From: Geoanaerobacter pelophilus
GTDB lineage: Bacteria; Desulfobacterota; Desulfuromonadia; Geobacterales; DSM-12255
Reading direction: 5' to 3'
Assembly: GCF_018476885.1 (NCBI RefSeq)
Contig: NZ_JAHCVJ010000011.1
Coordinates: 1 to 64,000, forward strand
Length of the DNA: 64,000 nucleotides
Numbering within the stretch: the stretch's first letter is position 1; each line of letters begins with the position of its first letter. The notes below the pieces were generated by a model. It made no database searches, was not told the DNA's origin, and saw only the letters and a list, made by a program, of their open reading frames with translations. A program made the translations under genes and the position numbers. This document shows, in pieces, positions 38,728 to 48,690 of this stretch.

Positions 38728-39153
38728 TTATGCAGCTTGACGTTCTTTGGATATTCCACACAAAGTCATCTCACCATCAAGTTTTTCAGGAGATATCCCC
38801 AATGCTTTGCATACAGAATCTTTGTTGCTCTTATAACGGTCCATAGCCATCAAAATCAATGCTTTTCTTAATGAAAGTGAAAGCTTATCCAGTATACTGC
38901 CTTGGGTCTTTTCGGCCATAACTGAAAACAGAGGGTCGAGATTTTTCTCAAAAAGCTTCGCATTCTCATCGACTTTTTTATTGATCTTATCCATTTTATT
39001 CACCCTTATGATATTTGTAATAATATCATCCATGCTTTCCTGCACATATTTCAGAGTCTCTTGATTGTTATCTACAAGCAAGAGATGGTTTGACATTGAT
39101 TTCCCGTAATTTGAGTTCTTTTTCATCATTACGACTTCCATGACCCTGAACAT
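38728..39153 (-). CDS. Small protein with Fis-like C-terminus and receiver-like start
   Basis: 141 aa from ATG 39153 (GAGGG ribosome site). The C-terminus LRKALILMAMDRYKSNKDSV..ALGISPEKLDGEM looks like a Fis/NtrC-type helix-turn-helix. Near the N-terminus HLLLVDNNQETLKYVQESMDD resembles the start of a receiver domain, but the rest of that domain is replaced by charged helix. It may be a shortened response regulator or a stand-alone Fis-like protein. Not otherwise recognised. Confidence 0.6.
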   Translation of the reverse strand: MFRVMEVVMMKKNSNYGKSMSNHLLLVDNNQETLKYVQESMDDIITNIIRVNKMDKINKKVDENAKLFEKNLDPLFSVMAEKTQGSILDKLSLSLRKALILMAMDRYKSNKDSVCKALGISPEKLDGEMTLCGISKERQAA

Positions 39154-39562
39154 ACAATCACCCTCATAATTTGACAGTTTTTTGCAACTGTGTCCCATGT
39201 CAGTGTCCTCCCTGCATTTACGATTGCTTTCTGAGATTAAGCATTACAACAGTTGTACCAACATTGGCATAACTACCTAAGTGCTCAATTTATATAAATA
39301 AAATTTTACACTATAAAAAAGAGCTGAAATAATTACGAATAATAATGGTTGAACTCTGCGCATCATTAAAAACTATAACCAGTAATATCAGTGAGTTATG
39401 ACACAACATAGACAAATGCAAATGTAACATCTTTGAACAACAGTTGTGTTGGGATCAAATAGAACAACCCTTTTCCAAGGCAAATTTGTACAAAAAATTT
39501 AAGCTTTATATGACTAATCCGATTAGAGAATAAAGACATAGCAACCATCAAGGAGCGCTCCT
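39154..39562. promoter_or_regulatory. Divergent intergenic region with two ACAACAGTTGT palindromes
   Basis: Between the Fis-like gene and cheV. ACAACAGTTGT occurs at 39246-39256 and 39437-39447, 191 bp apart; each is a palindrome around one base. The stretch is AT-rich and contains probable promoters for both genes, but no single -35/-10 pair stands out. Confidence 0.5.
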
Positions 39563-40510
39563 ATGCAAAATGCCAATACTGCCGTACTGCTTGAAAGCGA
39601 TACCAATGAACTCGAAATTGTTGAGTTCCGGGTCGATGAATGTGATGGCGAGGGGAGAACGATTCCTTGTTACTATGGCGTCAATGTCGCAAAAGTGCGT
39701 GAAATAATCCGCTTGCCACATCTTTGGAAAGTTCTCAATGGTCACCCAGCTGTGCCCGGGATGATTAAACTTAGAGACAAGGTAATTACAGTAGTTGATC
39801 TTGCCGTTATGCTTAATAAGAATGTTGGTGATATGCAGGCCGACAGAGTGGTTGTACTGGAATTTAACCGATTGGTTGTGGCGGTAATGGTTCATTCAGT
39901 TTCCCGGATATATAGAATTTCCTGGGAACAAGTCGAACCTCCGGTCAAAACTGCAAGCAGCAGTCAGGTGACCGGCCTTGTGAAGATGAATGATCGGATC
40001 ATATTGGTACTGGACTTTGAAAAAATTATTGGTGAACTGTTCGAAGAGTATGCACTTGGGGCGGATATTCCCCTACTACCAGAAGGCAGCCATGACGCAG
40101 ATAGGAGTAAGTACACTATTCTTGTAGCAGATGATTCACCGTTCATAAGAAATACCATCACCCTTTCTTTGAGGACTGCTGGTTATCAGGTTATCGAGGC
40201 AGATAATGGGGAAGAGGCATTAAACATAATCTTGAATCTTCAGGCTAAAGCGCAAGCAAAAGGTGGAACCATAACTGATTTGGTGTCTCTATTAATATCT
40301 GACATTGAAATGCCCAAAATGGATGGGCTGCATCTTACATCACGAATTAAAAAGGATGAAAAACTTGCAGAGCTTCCGATAATAATTTTTTCTTCGTTGG
40401 CCAGTGAAGATAATATTCGCAAGTGGGAAGCTTTGGGTGCAGTAGACATCCTGACTAAGCCAGACCTCCCCAAGTTGGTGGAAAAAATAGATCAATTGAT
40501 TTTGCAGTAA
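39563..40510 (+). CDS. cheV: Chemotaxis coupling protein CheV (CheW-receiver)
   Basis: 315 aa. Residues 1-165 are a CheW domain (NVAKVREIIRLPHLWKV, LAVMLNKNV, HSVSRIYRISWEQVEPP), and residues 185-315 a receiver (ILVADDSPFIRNTI; LISDIEMPKMDG with the phospho-Asp; FSSLASED; TKPDLPKL). CheV couples receptors to CheA and dampens signalling when phosphorylated. Ribosome site AAGGAGCG. The response regulator follows after 22 bp. Confidence 0.93.
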   Translation: MQNANTAVLLESDTNELEIVEFRVDECDGEGRTIPCYYGVNVAKVREIIRLPHLWKVLNGHPAVPGMIKLRDKVITVVDLAVMLNKNVGDMQADRVVVLEFNRLVVAVMVHSVSRIYRISWEQVEPPVKTASSSQVTGLVKMNDRIILVLDFEKIIGELFEEYALGADIPLLPEGSHDADRSKYTILVADDSPFIRNTITLSLRTAGYQVIEADNGEEALNIILNLQAKAQAKGGTITDLVSLLISDIEMPKMDGLHLTSRIKKDEKLAELPIIIFSSLASEDNIRKWEALGAVDILTKPDLPKLVEKIDQLILQ

Positions 40511-40532
40511 CTAATTACTTATTAAACTACAG

Positions 40533-41606
40533 ATGCCATTAATTATTGAGGACAATGATTTGAGTGCTAACCTGTTGATAGTTGATGATGAACAGATGAT
40601 AAGAGATCTTCTTTGCATTACTCTGACTCGGGAAAATTATACTTGTTTCCCGTGTAGTAATGCAGACGAAGGTTTGGAAATGATAAAGGACCTTGAAATT
40701 GACTTGGCTTTGCTCGATGTCATGATGCCCGGTTCATCAGGGCTTGAACTGTTGAAGGAACTCAAAAAAATCAGCCCCGATACCGCTGTATTAATGATTA
40801 CAGCTTTAAGTGATATGGAAACAGCTTTATCCTCGATCCATCTGGGTGCTGATGACTACATTACCAAGCCCTTCAGTGTGGACAACGTTGTAATGAAGGC
40901 GAATAACGCTCTTGAAAAGCGTCGACTCATCATTGAAAACAGAAAGTATCAAAACGAACTTGAAGTTAAAGTGCTTGAGCAGACTCGTGTTATCAGGGCT
41001 GCGATGGAAGAGATCAACCTGTCATATGAAAGCACGCTATCTGCCCTTGTCAGATCACTAGATGCCCGAGAGAGTGAGGTTGGCTCCCATTCTGAACGGG
41101 TCATGAACTATACTCTATTATTGGCACGGCATATGGGCATCTCTGAACCGGATTTATCAATAATTGCCAAAGGAGCTTTGCTGCACGACATCGGTAAGAT
41201 TGGGGTTTCTGACAACATTCTGCTCAAACCAGGCAAGTTGACAGATGATGAGTGGATAGAGATGAAGAAGCATCCGCAAATCGGACATGACATCCTGAGC
41301 GATATCAAGTTTCTTAAAGGCGCCTCGGAATTCATCCTGGCCCATCATGAACGCTTCGATGGTAAAGGCTACCCTAATGGTTTAAAAGGTACGGATATTC
41401 CACTGTCTGCGCGGATATTCGCACTTGTGGACACATTGGATGCGATGACCTCAGACCGTCCTTACAGAAAAGCGCTACCATATGCAACTATGGTGGAAGA
41501 AATTAAGAGATGCAGAGGCAGCCAATTTGACCCGGCCATAGTTGATGAGTTTATAGCAATTAAGCGTGAACAATGGGAAGAGGTTGCCGGTCACCTATTT
41601 ATTTAG
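40533..41606 (+). CDS. Response regulator with HD-GYP phosphodiesterase domain
   Basis: 357 aa. A receiver (Asp18/19, phospho-Asp62, KPF at about 112) and, after a helix, an HD-GYP domain: LLHDIGKIG (His218, Asp219) and HHERFDGKGYPNGL (271-284). It should degrade c-di-GMP or, since Geobacteraceae use it, cGAMP. TTG 40560 with GAGGA seven bases upstream is an alternative start giving nine fewer residues; no ribosome site is seen at 40533. Follows cheV, so linked to motility control. Confidence 0.92.
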   Translation: MPLIIEDNDLSANLLIVDDEQMIRDLLCITLTRENYTCFPCSNADEGLEMIKDLEIDLALLDVMMPGSSGLELLKELKKISPDTAVLMITALSDMETALSSIHLGADDYITKPFSVDNVVMKANNALEKRRLIIENRKYQNELEVKVLEQTRVIRAAMEEINLSYESTLSALVRSLDARESEVGSHSERVMNYTLLLARHMGISEPDLSIIAKGALLHDIGKIGVSDNILLKPGKLTDDEWIEMKKHPQIGHDILSDIKFLKGASEFILAHHERFDGKGYPNGLKGTDIPLSARIFALVDTLDAMTSDRPYRKALPYATMVEEIKRCRGSQFDPAIVDEFIAIKREQWEEVAGHLFI

Positions 41607-41615
41607 AGGCTTATT

Positions 41616-42917
41616 CTATATTGTCCTATTGTCGATTACTCTTGCGGCTTTACCCTCATAACGAGGGATACTGTTTGGTTCTACAAGACGTACAGTAACC
41701 CCAACTCCTATTACTGACTCTATACGCCTCTCTATTTTTTCCAAGAAAGCACGCTGCAACTTCATCTCATCAAAAAAGATGTTCTCGGTCACCTCTATTT
41801 GGATCTCCAAGGTATCGAGAGTCCCCTTTCTTTCAACAATTAATTGATAATGGGGCTGACAACCTTCGATTGCGATAAGAACCTCTTCAATTTGGGACGG
41901 ATAAATATTAACGCCTTTGATAATAAGCATGTCGTCACTTCGTCCCATGGTTTTTTTCATTCTTACCATGGTGCGTCCGCATTCACACTTATCATATGTT
42001 AACGAGGTAATATCCCTGGTTCGATAACGGATCATGGGAAAAGCCTCTTTAGTGAGGGTCGTTAATACCAGTTCGCCTGTGCTGCCTGGAGGTAGTACCT
42101 CACCGGTTTCCGGATCAATAATCTCTGGGATAAAAGCATCTTCAAAAATGTGCATGCCACATTTATGAGAACATTCACCCGCAACACCAGGGCCGATTAT
42201 CTCAGAAAGCCCGTAATTATCGGTAGCACTGAGGCAAAGGCGATTTTCGATTTCCGTGCGCATCGCTTCAGACCAGGGTTCACCACCAAACAGCCCTACT
42301 TTTAGCGAGAGTCCTTTAGGGTCAATACCGAGCTTTTCCAGGCGATCGGCAAGGGTGATCGCATAACTTGGAGTGCAGACCAATACTGAAGATCTGTAGT
42401 CCTGCATAATCATTATCTGCTTCTCTGTGTTTCCACCGCCCATGGGAATTACCGAGGCGCCGATTGCCTCTGCACCGTAATGAAGCCCGAATGCCCCGGT
42501 AAACATCCCGTAACCAAAGGCAACCTGCACAACGTCATCATGTGTTACTCCTGCAGCTGTCATGAAGCGAGCCACCAAGTTCGACCAAGTTTTGATGTCG
42601 TTTTTGGTGTATCCGACAACAGTAGGCTTGCCGGTTGTCCCGGAAGAAGAATGTATCCTGACCACCTCCCGGAGAGGCACTGCGAACATCCCATATGGAT
42701 AGTTGAGACGAAGGTCTTCCTTTGTTGTAAAAGGTAGTCGGGAGAGATCGGAAAGCCTCTGGACATCATCAGGGTCTATCTTCGAGTCGTTAAATTTATT
42801 TTTGTAACAGGTAACATTCTTGTAAGCTCGATGAAGCACGGCCTGCAGTCGTTCGAGCTGCAGTTGCTCAATCTCTTCGCGTGGCATACATTCATGTTCC
42901 GGATCCCATATTCCCAT
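41616..42917 (-). CDS. paaK: Phenylacetate-CoA ligase (second copy)
   Basis: 433 aa, adenylate-forming family. [18 protein letters not shown] is the phosphate loop, [13 protein letters not shown] the A4/A5 region and [21 protein letters not shown] the hinge and catalytic part. It converts aryl-acetates plus ATP to CoA thioesters. Last gene of the ior-paa-liv cluster, nine bases after livF; it shares its main motifs with the copy at 49166. Confidence 0.92.
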   Translation of the reverse strand: MGIWDPEHECMPREEIEQLQLERLQAVLHRAYKNVTCYKNKFNDSKIDPDDVQRLSDLSRLPFTTKEDLRLNYPYGMFAVPLREVVRIHSSSGTTGKPTVVGYTKNDIKTWSNLVARFMTAAGVTHDDVVQVAFGYGMFTGAFGLHYGAEAIGASVIPMGGGNTEKQIMIMQDYRSSVLVCTPSYAITLADRLEKLGIDPKGLSLKVGLFGGEPWSEAMRTEIENRLCLSATDNYGLSEIIGPGVAGECSHKCGMHIFEDAFIPEIIDPETGEVLPPGSTGELVLTTLTKEAFPMIRYRTRDITSLTYDKCECGRTMVRMKKTMGRSDDMLIIKGVNIYPSQIEEVLIAIEGCQPHYQLIVERKGTLDTLEIQIEVTENIFFDEMKLQRAFLEKIERRIESVIGVGVTVRLVEPNSIPRYEGKAARVIDNRTI

Positions 42918-42925
42918 AGCTTACC

Positions 42926-43669
42926 TCATCGCTCCCATATCTCTTTTTTTTCTTTACCGAGATACGCACGTTGAACATCCTTGTTTTCAAGAAGTTCTGC
43001 AGCAGCTCCTTCAAGTATTACCCGACCGGTTTCCAAAACATATGCCCGATCAGCCATTTTAAGTGCAACTTTGGCATTTTGTTCAACAAGCAATACCGTT
43101 GTCCCCTCATCAGTCCTAAGACGCTCAATAACTGCAAAAATCTCCTGAACGACCAGAGGAGCAAGCCCCATAGAAGGCTCATCCAACAGGAGAAGTTTCG
43201 GCTTTGCCATCAGTGCCCTGCCAATAGCCAACATCTGCTGCTCACCGCCGGACAGTGTCCCAGCCATCTGTTTGCGGCGTTCTTCAAGTCGCGGGAAAAG
43301 ATCGTAGATATGGCCAATATCCTGCTTGATAACGTCTTTCGATTCTCTATTACGGAAGCGGAGATAGGCCCCTAGCTGCAGATTGTCTTCCACCGACAAT
43401 CCTTTGAAAACCTGACGGCCTTCTGGTACTTGAGAGATACCGATCTTGACGATTCGATCAGGTGCAATACCGGTCAACTGTTGCCCCATAAACTGTAACG
43501 TGCCGCTCTCGGGGGGAGTAACACCTGAGAGGGTATTCAGTATGGTGGTTTTGCCTGCGCCATTTGCACCAATAAGGGCAATGATTTCACCTCTGTTTAA
43601 ATGAAGTGAAACATTTTTCAGGGCATGGACCTTACCATAATAAGTATTTATATTAACAACCTTAAGCAC
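42926..43669 (-). CDS. livF: Branched-chain amino acid ABC transporter ATPase
   Basis: 247 aa. ALIGANGAGKTTILNTL (Walker A), LSGGEQQMLAIGRALMAKP (signature) and LLLLDEPSMGLAP (Walker B). The ISQVPEGRQVF segment is typical of LivF. Works with LivG on the LivHM pore. Confidence 0.94.
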   Translation of the reverse strand: MLKVVNINTYYGKVHALKNVSLHLNRGEIIALIGANGAGKTTILNTLSGVTPPESGTLQFMGQQLTGIAPDRIVKIGISQVPEGRQVFKGLSVEDNLQLGAYLRFRNRESKDVIKQDIGHIYDLFPRLEERRKQMAGTLSGGEQQMLAIGRALMAKPKLLLLDEPSMGLAPLVVQEIFAVIERLRTDEGTTVLLVEQNAKVALKMADRAYVLETGRVILEGAAAELLENKDVQRAYLGKEKKEIWER

Positions 43670-43675
43670 ACTCCC

Positions 43676-44428
43676 CTACCCTTCTCCAAGATAGGCTGCA
43701 ACAACTTCAGGGTTTTCCTGGATCTCTCTCGCAGTTCCTTCAGCCAGTTTTCTTCCAAGATTCAGCACAACAATTCGGTCGCAGATATCCATAACCAAAT
43801 CCATGTCGTGTTCTACCAGCACGATTGACACGCCTTTTTCGCGAATTCTTCTAATCAGGCCTGCCAGTTCGTAGGTTTCGCGATTGTTCAATCCTGCCGC
43901 CGGTTCATCCATCAGCATAATTCTCGGCTCAATGGCCATAGCTCGAGCGATTTCCAGAAGACGCCCTTTACCGAACGGCAGACTGCCGGCAACATGGTCG
44001 GCCAGATCGGCGATACCGCAGAAATCCAGCCAGTCTTTTGCTTTCGCCCGAATGCGCTTTTCCTCTGCCAGATGCCATGGCGCTTTGCACATTGAGGCGA
44101 TAATGCCGCTCTTACTCTGGGTGTGAAGTCCGACCATGACATTTTCCAAAACTGTCATCGAGTTGAAGAGTTCGATATTCTGGAAAGTCCTGACAAGGCC
44201 TCTGCTTGCCAGGCCTTCAGCCGGAATGCGTGAAATATCAATACCATTAAGAAAAATCTGTCCACTGGTCTGAGAATAAATCCCAGTTACTATATTGAAC
44301 AGCGTGGTTTTCCCTGCCCCGTTTGGGCCAATAACGCCGGTGATATTACCTTCCGAGACAGTGAAAGAAATGTCATCCAGGGCCGTTATGCCACCAAATT
44401 TCTGAGTGATGTTAAGAACTTCAAGCAT
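43676..44428 (-). CDS. livG: Branched-chain amino acid ABC transporter ATPase
   Basis: 250 aa. GVIGPNGAGKTTLFNIVTG, LPFGKGRLLEIARAMA (divergent signature usual for LivG) and IMLMDEPAAGLN. RTFQNIELFNSMTVLENV is typical of LivG. Overlaps livM by eight bases. Confidence 0.94.
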   Translation of the reverse strand: MLEVLNITQKFGGITALDDISFTVSEGNITGVIGPNGAGKTTLFNIVTGIYSQTSGQIFLNGIDISRIPAEGLASRGLVRTFQNIELFNSMTVLENVMVGLHTQSKSGIIASMCKAPWHLAEEKRIRAKAKDWLDFCGIADLADHVAGSLPFGKGRLLEIARAMAIEPRIMLMDEPAAGLNNRETYELAGLIRRIREKGVSIVLVEHDMDLVMDICDRIVVLNLGRKLAEGTAREIQENPEVVAAYLGEG

Positions 44429-45395
44429 TGGGAGCAGACCCCATCCTGAGCTTGTTGAGCTTTACCTTGAGAGCAGTAAACAACGTTACCCCTCCTTTTA
44501 CCAGCCCTCCAGGCATATACATGGTCATTACAATCAGCAGAAATCCATATACAATAATATCGTAGTCCTGAAATGCTCGAAGCATCTCCGGAAGAACCGT
44601 CAATAGTGCAGCCCCCAAGAGCGAGCCGTAAACACTGGCAAGTCCACCGATGATAACCATAGTGACCAGTTCAACGGAGAAATTGAAACCAAAGGAAGCT
44701 GGTGCGATGAAAGTCATGGTGTGCGCGTACAAGCTACCGGCAATTGCTGAAAGCCCTGCCGACAAGGCAAAAATCTGCACCTTAAGGAGCCGGGCATTGA
44801 CACCCATAACCCGGGCAGCTACTTCTGAATCATGAATAGAACGCAAGGCACGTCCGATGCGGGAATGAACAAGATTAAGCGAAAGGCCCATGCAGATTAA
44901 AGTAATAACCCAGATCAGATAATAATTCTTGAGATCGCTATCAAATTTGATGCTGCCAAGGGACAGGTTGGGGATACCGGACAGGCCTGAGGGGCCTCCA
45001 GTTATTTCAACCGCCTCATTGAATATAATGTATATTATGATCCCCAGCCCAAGAGTAGCCATTGCGAGATAATGCCCTTTGAGCTTTAAAATTGGGAATC
45101 CTACAATAAAAGCGATTAAGGTAACAGTAGTTGCCGCAATGGCAATAGCAAGCCAGGGATTCAAGCCGTGTGTTGCAGTCAGTATCCCGGATAGATATGC
45201 ACCTAATCCAAAAAAACCTGCTTGCCCCAAAGATATCTGCCCTGCATACCCCAACAACAAATTAAGCGCCACCGCCAACATGGTATGGATTCCGACAAAA
45301 ACCAGGACGTTCAGCAGGTAACCTTCTTGAATTGTTACTGGCAACAACAGGATAATGGTTGTCAAAATGAGAAATTTGATGACCTCTAGGTTCAT
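44421..45395 (-). CDS. livM: Branched-chain amino acid ABC transporter permease
   Basis: 324 aa, about eight membrane helices. LLLGYAGQISLGQAGFFGLGAYL and ALRSIHDSEVAARVMGVNA are LivM signatures, the second the loop that contacts the ATPase. Twelve bases after livH. Confidence 0.94.
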   Translation of the reverse strand: MNLEVIKFLILTTIILLLPVTIQEGYLLNVLVFVGIHTMLAVALNLLLGYAGQISLGQAGFFGLGAYLSGILTATHGLNPWLAIAIAATTVTLIAFIVGFPILKLKGHYLAMATLGLGIIIYIIFNEAVEITGGPSGLSGIPNLSLGSIKFDSDLKNYYLIWVITLICMGLSLNLVHSRIGRALRSIHDSEVAARVMGVNARLLKVQIFALSAGLSAIAGSLYAHTMTFIAPASFGFNFSVELVTMVIIGGLASVYGSLLGAALLTVLPEMLRAFQDYDIIVYGFLLIVMTMYMPGGLVKGGVTLFTALKVKLNKLRMGSAPNA

Positions 45396-45406
45396 TCAAT
45401 CAATCC

Positions 45407-46291
45407 TTACACCCGATCTGTTTGGGCTTTTCCGAAAAGCCCTTGGGGCCGTATAAACAGTATGAGCAGGAGGATGATAAAGGCTATAGCATCTTTATAC
45501 CCGGATGAGATTAAGCCCGCCCCTAGAGATTCGAGCATACCGAGCAGCAATCCGCCGAGTACGGTACCGATTCCACCGGAAAGCCCTCCGATAATAGCAG
45601 CGCAAAACCCTTTCAAACCTAACATGATACCAACGTCATATGATGTCATCGTAAGAGGAGCAACGATGATGCCGGCAAGTGAGCCGAGGATCGCACTAAT
45701 GGCAAACGAGAACAGCACCATCCTTTTCACATCAATACCGACAAGACCTGCGGCCCGTCTATTAGCGGCACAAGCTCTCATCGCCTTGCCGGTGATGGTG
45801 TACTGGAAAAAAAGCTTATTGGCAATAATAGCAATAGCGGTAAGACCAAAAATCCAGAGGTGTTGAGGAAGGATGGTTGCAGCACCTATGGAAAGTGGCT
45901 CACTTCCGGAAAATGCCGGCAGGGAATGAGTGTCTTTACCCCAAACTGTCATGGCAATCCCTCTGATAAGGATGCTGCCCCCGATGGTGATAATAATCAG
46001 GCTGATTTGTGACGGTGACTTAAGTGGCCTGATGGTCAGCCTTTCAAAAAGGATTCCGGAAACGGTTGTAGCTGCTACTGCCAGCAAAATGGCAATCGGA
46101 AGCGGGAGACGAGTCACATTGAGAAAAAACAGTGTGAACATGCCACCCAGCATCACAAGCTCACCCTGGGCAAAGTTAATAATCTCGGTAGAGTTGTAGA
46201 TAATCGCGAAACCTATCCCAATGAGGGCATATATAGCCCCTGTTGAAAGGCCGGAGACCAGATATTGAGCAATTTGATCAGATAGTTGCAT
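45407..46291 (-). CDS. livH: Branched-chain amino acid ABC transporter permease
   Basis: 294 aa from ATG 46291 (MQLSDQIAQYLVSGLS); a TTG at 46315 lies inside a hairpin stem and is less likely. IYALIGIGFAIIYNSTEIINFAQGE and AMRACAANRRAAGLVGIDV are the family marks. Starts a permease run that follows a hairpin after the binding-protein genes. Confidence 0.93.
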   Translation of the reverse strand: MQLSDQIAQYLVSGLSTGAIYALIGIGFAIIYNSTEIINFAQGELVMLGGMFTLFFLNVTRLPLPIAILLAVAATTVSGILFERLTIRPLKSPSQISLIIITIGGSILIRGIAMTVWGKDTHSLPAFSGSEPLSIGAATILPQHLWIFGLTAIAIIANKLFFQYTITGKAMRACAANRRAAGLVGIDVKRMVLFSFAISAILGSLAGIIVAPLTMTSYDVGIMLGLKGFCAAIIGGLSGGIGTVLGGLLLGMLESLGAGLISSGYKDAIAFIILLLILFIRPQGLFGKAQTDRV

Positions 46292-46310
46292 AAAGCATTG
46301 TTCCAGACAT

Positions 46311-46348
46311 GACAAGCGCCCCTCCGGATGCCCGGTGAGGCGCTTGTC
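46311..46348 (-). promoter_or_regulatory. Intercistronic hairpin between livK and livH
   Basis: GACAAGCGCC/GGCGCTTGTC, a 10-bp perfect stem with a further inner stem. No U-tract. Such a hairpin protects the upstream livK mRNA and lowers read-through, which fits the need for more binding protein than permease. Confidence 0.7.
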
Positions 46349-46365
46349 ATAGTATCAGGTTGAAT

Positions 46366-47508
46366 TCACTTGACCAGAGACCAGTCTTTTTTCTTAATTT
46401 CAACCAAGACAAAGGCATCCTTGGTCAAGCCGGCGTGATCTGAAGCAGAGTAGGTAAAAATGCCACCGATCCCTGCAAAGTTTTGCGTTTTTTCAAGCTG
46501 ATCGCGAATGGCTGAAGGGGTATCGCCACCGCGCTCGATAGCACCTTTGAGGAGCATAACAGCATCCCAGGCGTGGCCGCCAAAGTGGTCACCCTCGGCC
46601 TTATAGTGATTCTGGTAGTCCTTTACAAAGGCGAGCAAGCTTTTTTTCTGTTTGTCGCTGGCAGGCAGGACATCGGAAACGATCACCCTACCGGAAGGAA
46701 GGATAATCCCCTCAGAAGCATCACCTGCAAGCTCTATGAATTTCTTCGATGAAACACCGTGACTCATAAAGAGAGGGAGCTTAACCCCCAATTGCTTGAC
46801 ATTTTTAGCAATTACCGCAGGCCCGGGGTTTGTGCCCCAGCAGATAATGGCCTGGGCTTTGCTCCCGCGTATTTTTGTCAGTTGTGCCGTCATGTCAGTG
46901 TCTTTAGGCCCGTAGGTATCATCCACTACTACCTGTACTCCAAATTTAGCCGCATTAGCTTTGAGCTGTTCGCGACCGGAAGAGCCAAAACCGTCGGATA
47001 CGGTAAGTATTGCTATTTTATTGATCCCCTTCTTTTTCAGGTGCTCATAAATTTTGGTTACTGCCAGTCCATCATTCTGGGCAGTCTTGAAAACCCATTT
47101 CTTAACTGGATCAGTAATCTTGCTTCCAGCAGCGCAAGATATGAGAGGAATCGCCTCTTTTTCGGCAACGGGAATAATTGCCATAGACTCACCCGTGGTA
47201 CTCGGGCCAATAATGGCAACCACCTTATCTTCCTTGATCAGTCGGTTAGCAGCCTGCACCGCTTTTGTAGCATCTCCCTGGGTGTCATAAACGACCAGCT
47301 CAAGTTTACGCCCCTTGATGCCACCTTTGGCATTGATTTCATCAACAACCATCTTGGCCGAATTGCGTTCTGGTTCACCAAGGAATGATGGCGGACCGGT
47401 TACAGAAAACAGCGCGCCGATCTTTATCGGACCTGAAGAAGCAAAACAGTGCGCTGACCAGAGTGAAGATATAATGAGCACGGTTGCAGCAAACAGAAAA
47501 CGTTTCAT
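46366..47508 (-). CDS. livK: Periplasmic branched-chain amino acid binding protein (copy 2)
   Basis: 380 aa. Sec leader MKRFLFAATVLIISSLWSAHCFAS, then IKIGALFSVTGPPSFLGEPE and GPSTTGESMAIIPVAEK, typical of the Leu/Ile/Val-binding fold. Very similar to the next gene upstream in length and motif, so the two arose by duplication. GGGGGAGG ribosome site. Confidence 0.92.
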   Translation of the reverse strand: MKRFLFAATVLIISSLWSAHCFASSGPIKIGALFSVTGPPSFLGEPERNSAKMVVDEINAKGGIKGRKLELVVYDTQGDATKAVQAANRLIKEDKVVAIIGPSTTGESMAIIPVAEKEAIPLISCAAGSKITDPVKKWVFKTAQNDGLAVTKIYEHLKKKGINKIAILTVSDGFGSSGREQLKANAAKFGVQVVVDDTYGPKDTDMTAQLTKIRGSKAQAIICWGTNPGPAVIAKNVKQLGVKLPLFMSHGVSSKKFIELAGDASEGIILPSGRVIVSDVLPASDKQKKSLLAFVKDYQNHYKAEGDHFGGHAWDAVMLLKGAIERGGDTPSAIRDQLEKTQNFAGIGGIFTYSASDHAGLTKDAFVLVEIKKKDWSLVK

Positions 47509-47519
47509 TTCCTCCCCCT

Positions 47520-48662
47520 TTATTTGGCTATTTCCCAATCGCCATTAACAATTTTAACCATTTCAAAAGCGCTAAGATCAAGGCCATTGTGTTCTTTTGG
47601 AGTCATGTTGAAAATACCTGACACGGAAACCAGCTTCTTGATGCCTTCCAAACCATCACGAATCTGGTCAGAGGTCTTTGCCCCTTTTTTGAGAGCATCG
47701 CTAATCATCAAAAATGCATCGTAAGCGTAGCCACCGAAGGTTGAAGCTTCAATATTATATGCCTTTTTGTAGGTAGTGTCGTAATCCTTCAGCAGCTTCA
47801 CCTGCGGGTCGTTTTTGGCAAGCTTGTCAAAGATGGCGAGCTTGCCGGCCGGCAAGATGACCCCTTCAGCATTAACTGGCCCGGCTAGTTCGATATATTT
47901 TTTGGAGGCGACGCCATGGCTCTGATACAGTGGAATCTTGATGCCAAGCTGCTTCACATTGCGAGTAACAATGGCCGGGCCAGGGTTCGTGCCCCAGCAT
48001 ATTATGGCGTCTGCCTTGCTTCCCTTGATCTTGGTGAGCTGGGCAGTCATGTCAGTATCTTTAGGGCCATAGGTCTCGTCAGCAGCAATGGTAATCCCTT
48101 TTTTCTTGGCCATATCCTTCAACTGCTCACGCCCGGAAGAGCCAAAGCCATCCGTTACCGTCAGCAGTGCGACGCTTTTTTGTTTTTTCGCTGCCATGTA
48201 GTTAAATATTTTTTCTGCAGCTAAATGATCGTTTGCTGGGGTTTTAAAGACGTATTTCTTAACCGGATCCGTTATCTTGATCCCAGCAGCGCAAGAAATC
48301 AGCGGTACTTTTTCTTTTTCAGCAACCGGGATAACAGCCATGGTCTCGCCGGTGGTGCTCGGTCCGACGATGACTGAAACCTTGTCATTTTTGATCAGCT
48401 TAGTGGCAAGTTGAACGGCCTTGGTTGCATCTCCTTGGGTGTCATAAACCACAAGTTCAAGCTTGTGCCCCTTGATGCCACCTTTTGCGTTGGCATCCTT
48501 GACCAGCATCTCCAGGGTATTTCGTTCCGGTTCGCCAAGGAAGGATGCCGGACCAGTAACGGAAAAAAGAGCGCCGATCCTGATCGGCTCACTTGCCCAC
48601 GCCGGGAAAGCCGACAAGACACCGACAAGCAACATTAAAACGAGTCCAAGCTTTTTTTGCAT
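47520..48662 (-). CDS. livK: Periplasmic branched-chain amino acid binding protein (copy 1)
   Basis: 380 aa from MQKKLGLVLMLLVGVLSAF, a Sec leader. IRIGALFSVTGPASFLGEPE and GPSTTGETMAVIPVAEK match copy 2. A paralogue pair allows two ligand ranges for one permease. GGGGGATAAA ribosome site before ATG 48662. Confidence 0.92.
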   Translation of the reverse strand: MQKKLGLVLMLLVGVLSAFPAWASEPIRIGALFSVTGPASFLGEPERNTLEMLVKDANAKGGIKGHKLELVVYDTQGDATKAVQLATKLIKNDKVSVIVGPSTTGETMAVIPVAEKEKVPLISCAAGIKITDPVKKYVFKTPANDHLAAEKIFNYMAAKKQKSVALLTVTDGFGSSGREQLKDMAKKKGITIAADETYGPKDTDMTAQLTKIKGSKADAIICWGTNPGPAIVTRNVKQLGIKIPLYQSHGVASKKYIELAGPVNAEGVILPAGKLAIFDKLAKNDPQVKLLKDYDTTYKKAYNIEASTFGGYAYDAFLMISDALKKGAKTSDQIRDGLEGIKKLVSVSGIFNMTPKEHNGLDLSAFEMVKIVNGDWEIAK

Positions 48663-48690
48663 TTTATCCCCCTTTGCCTGTTTAACTAGA

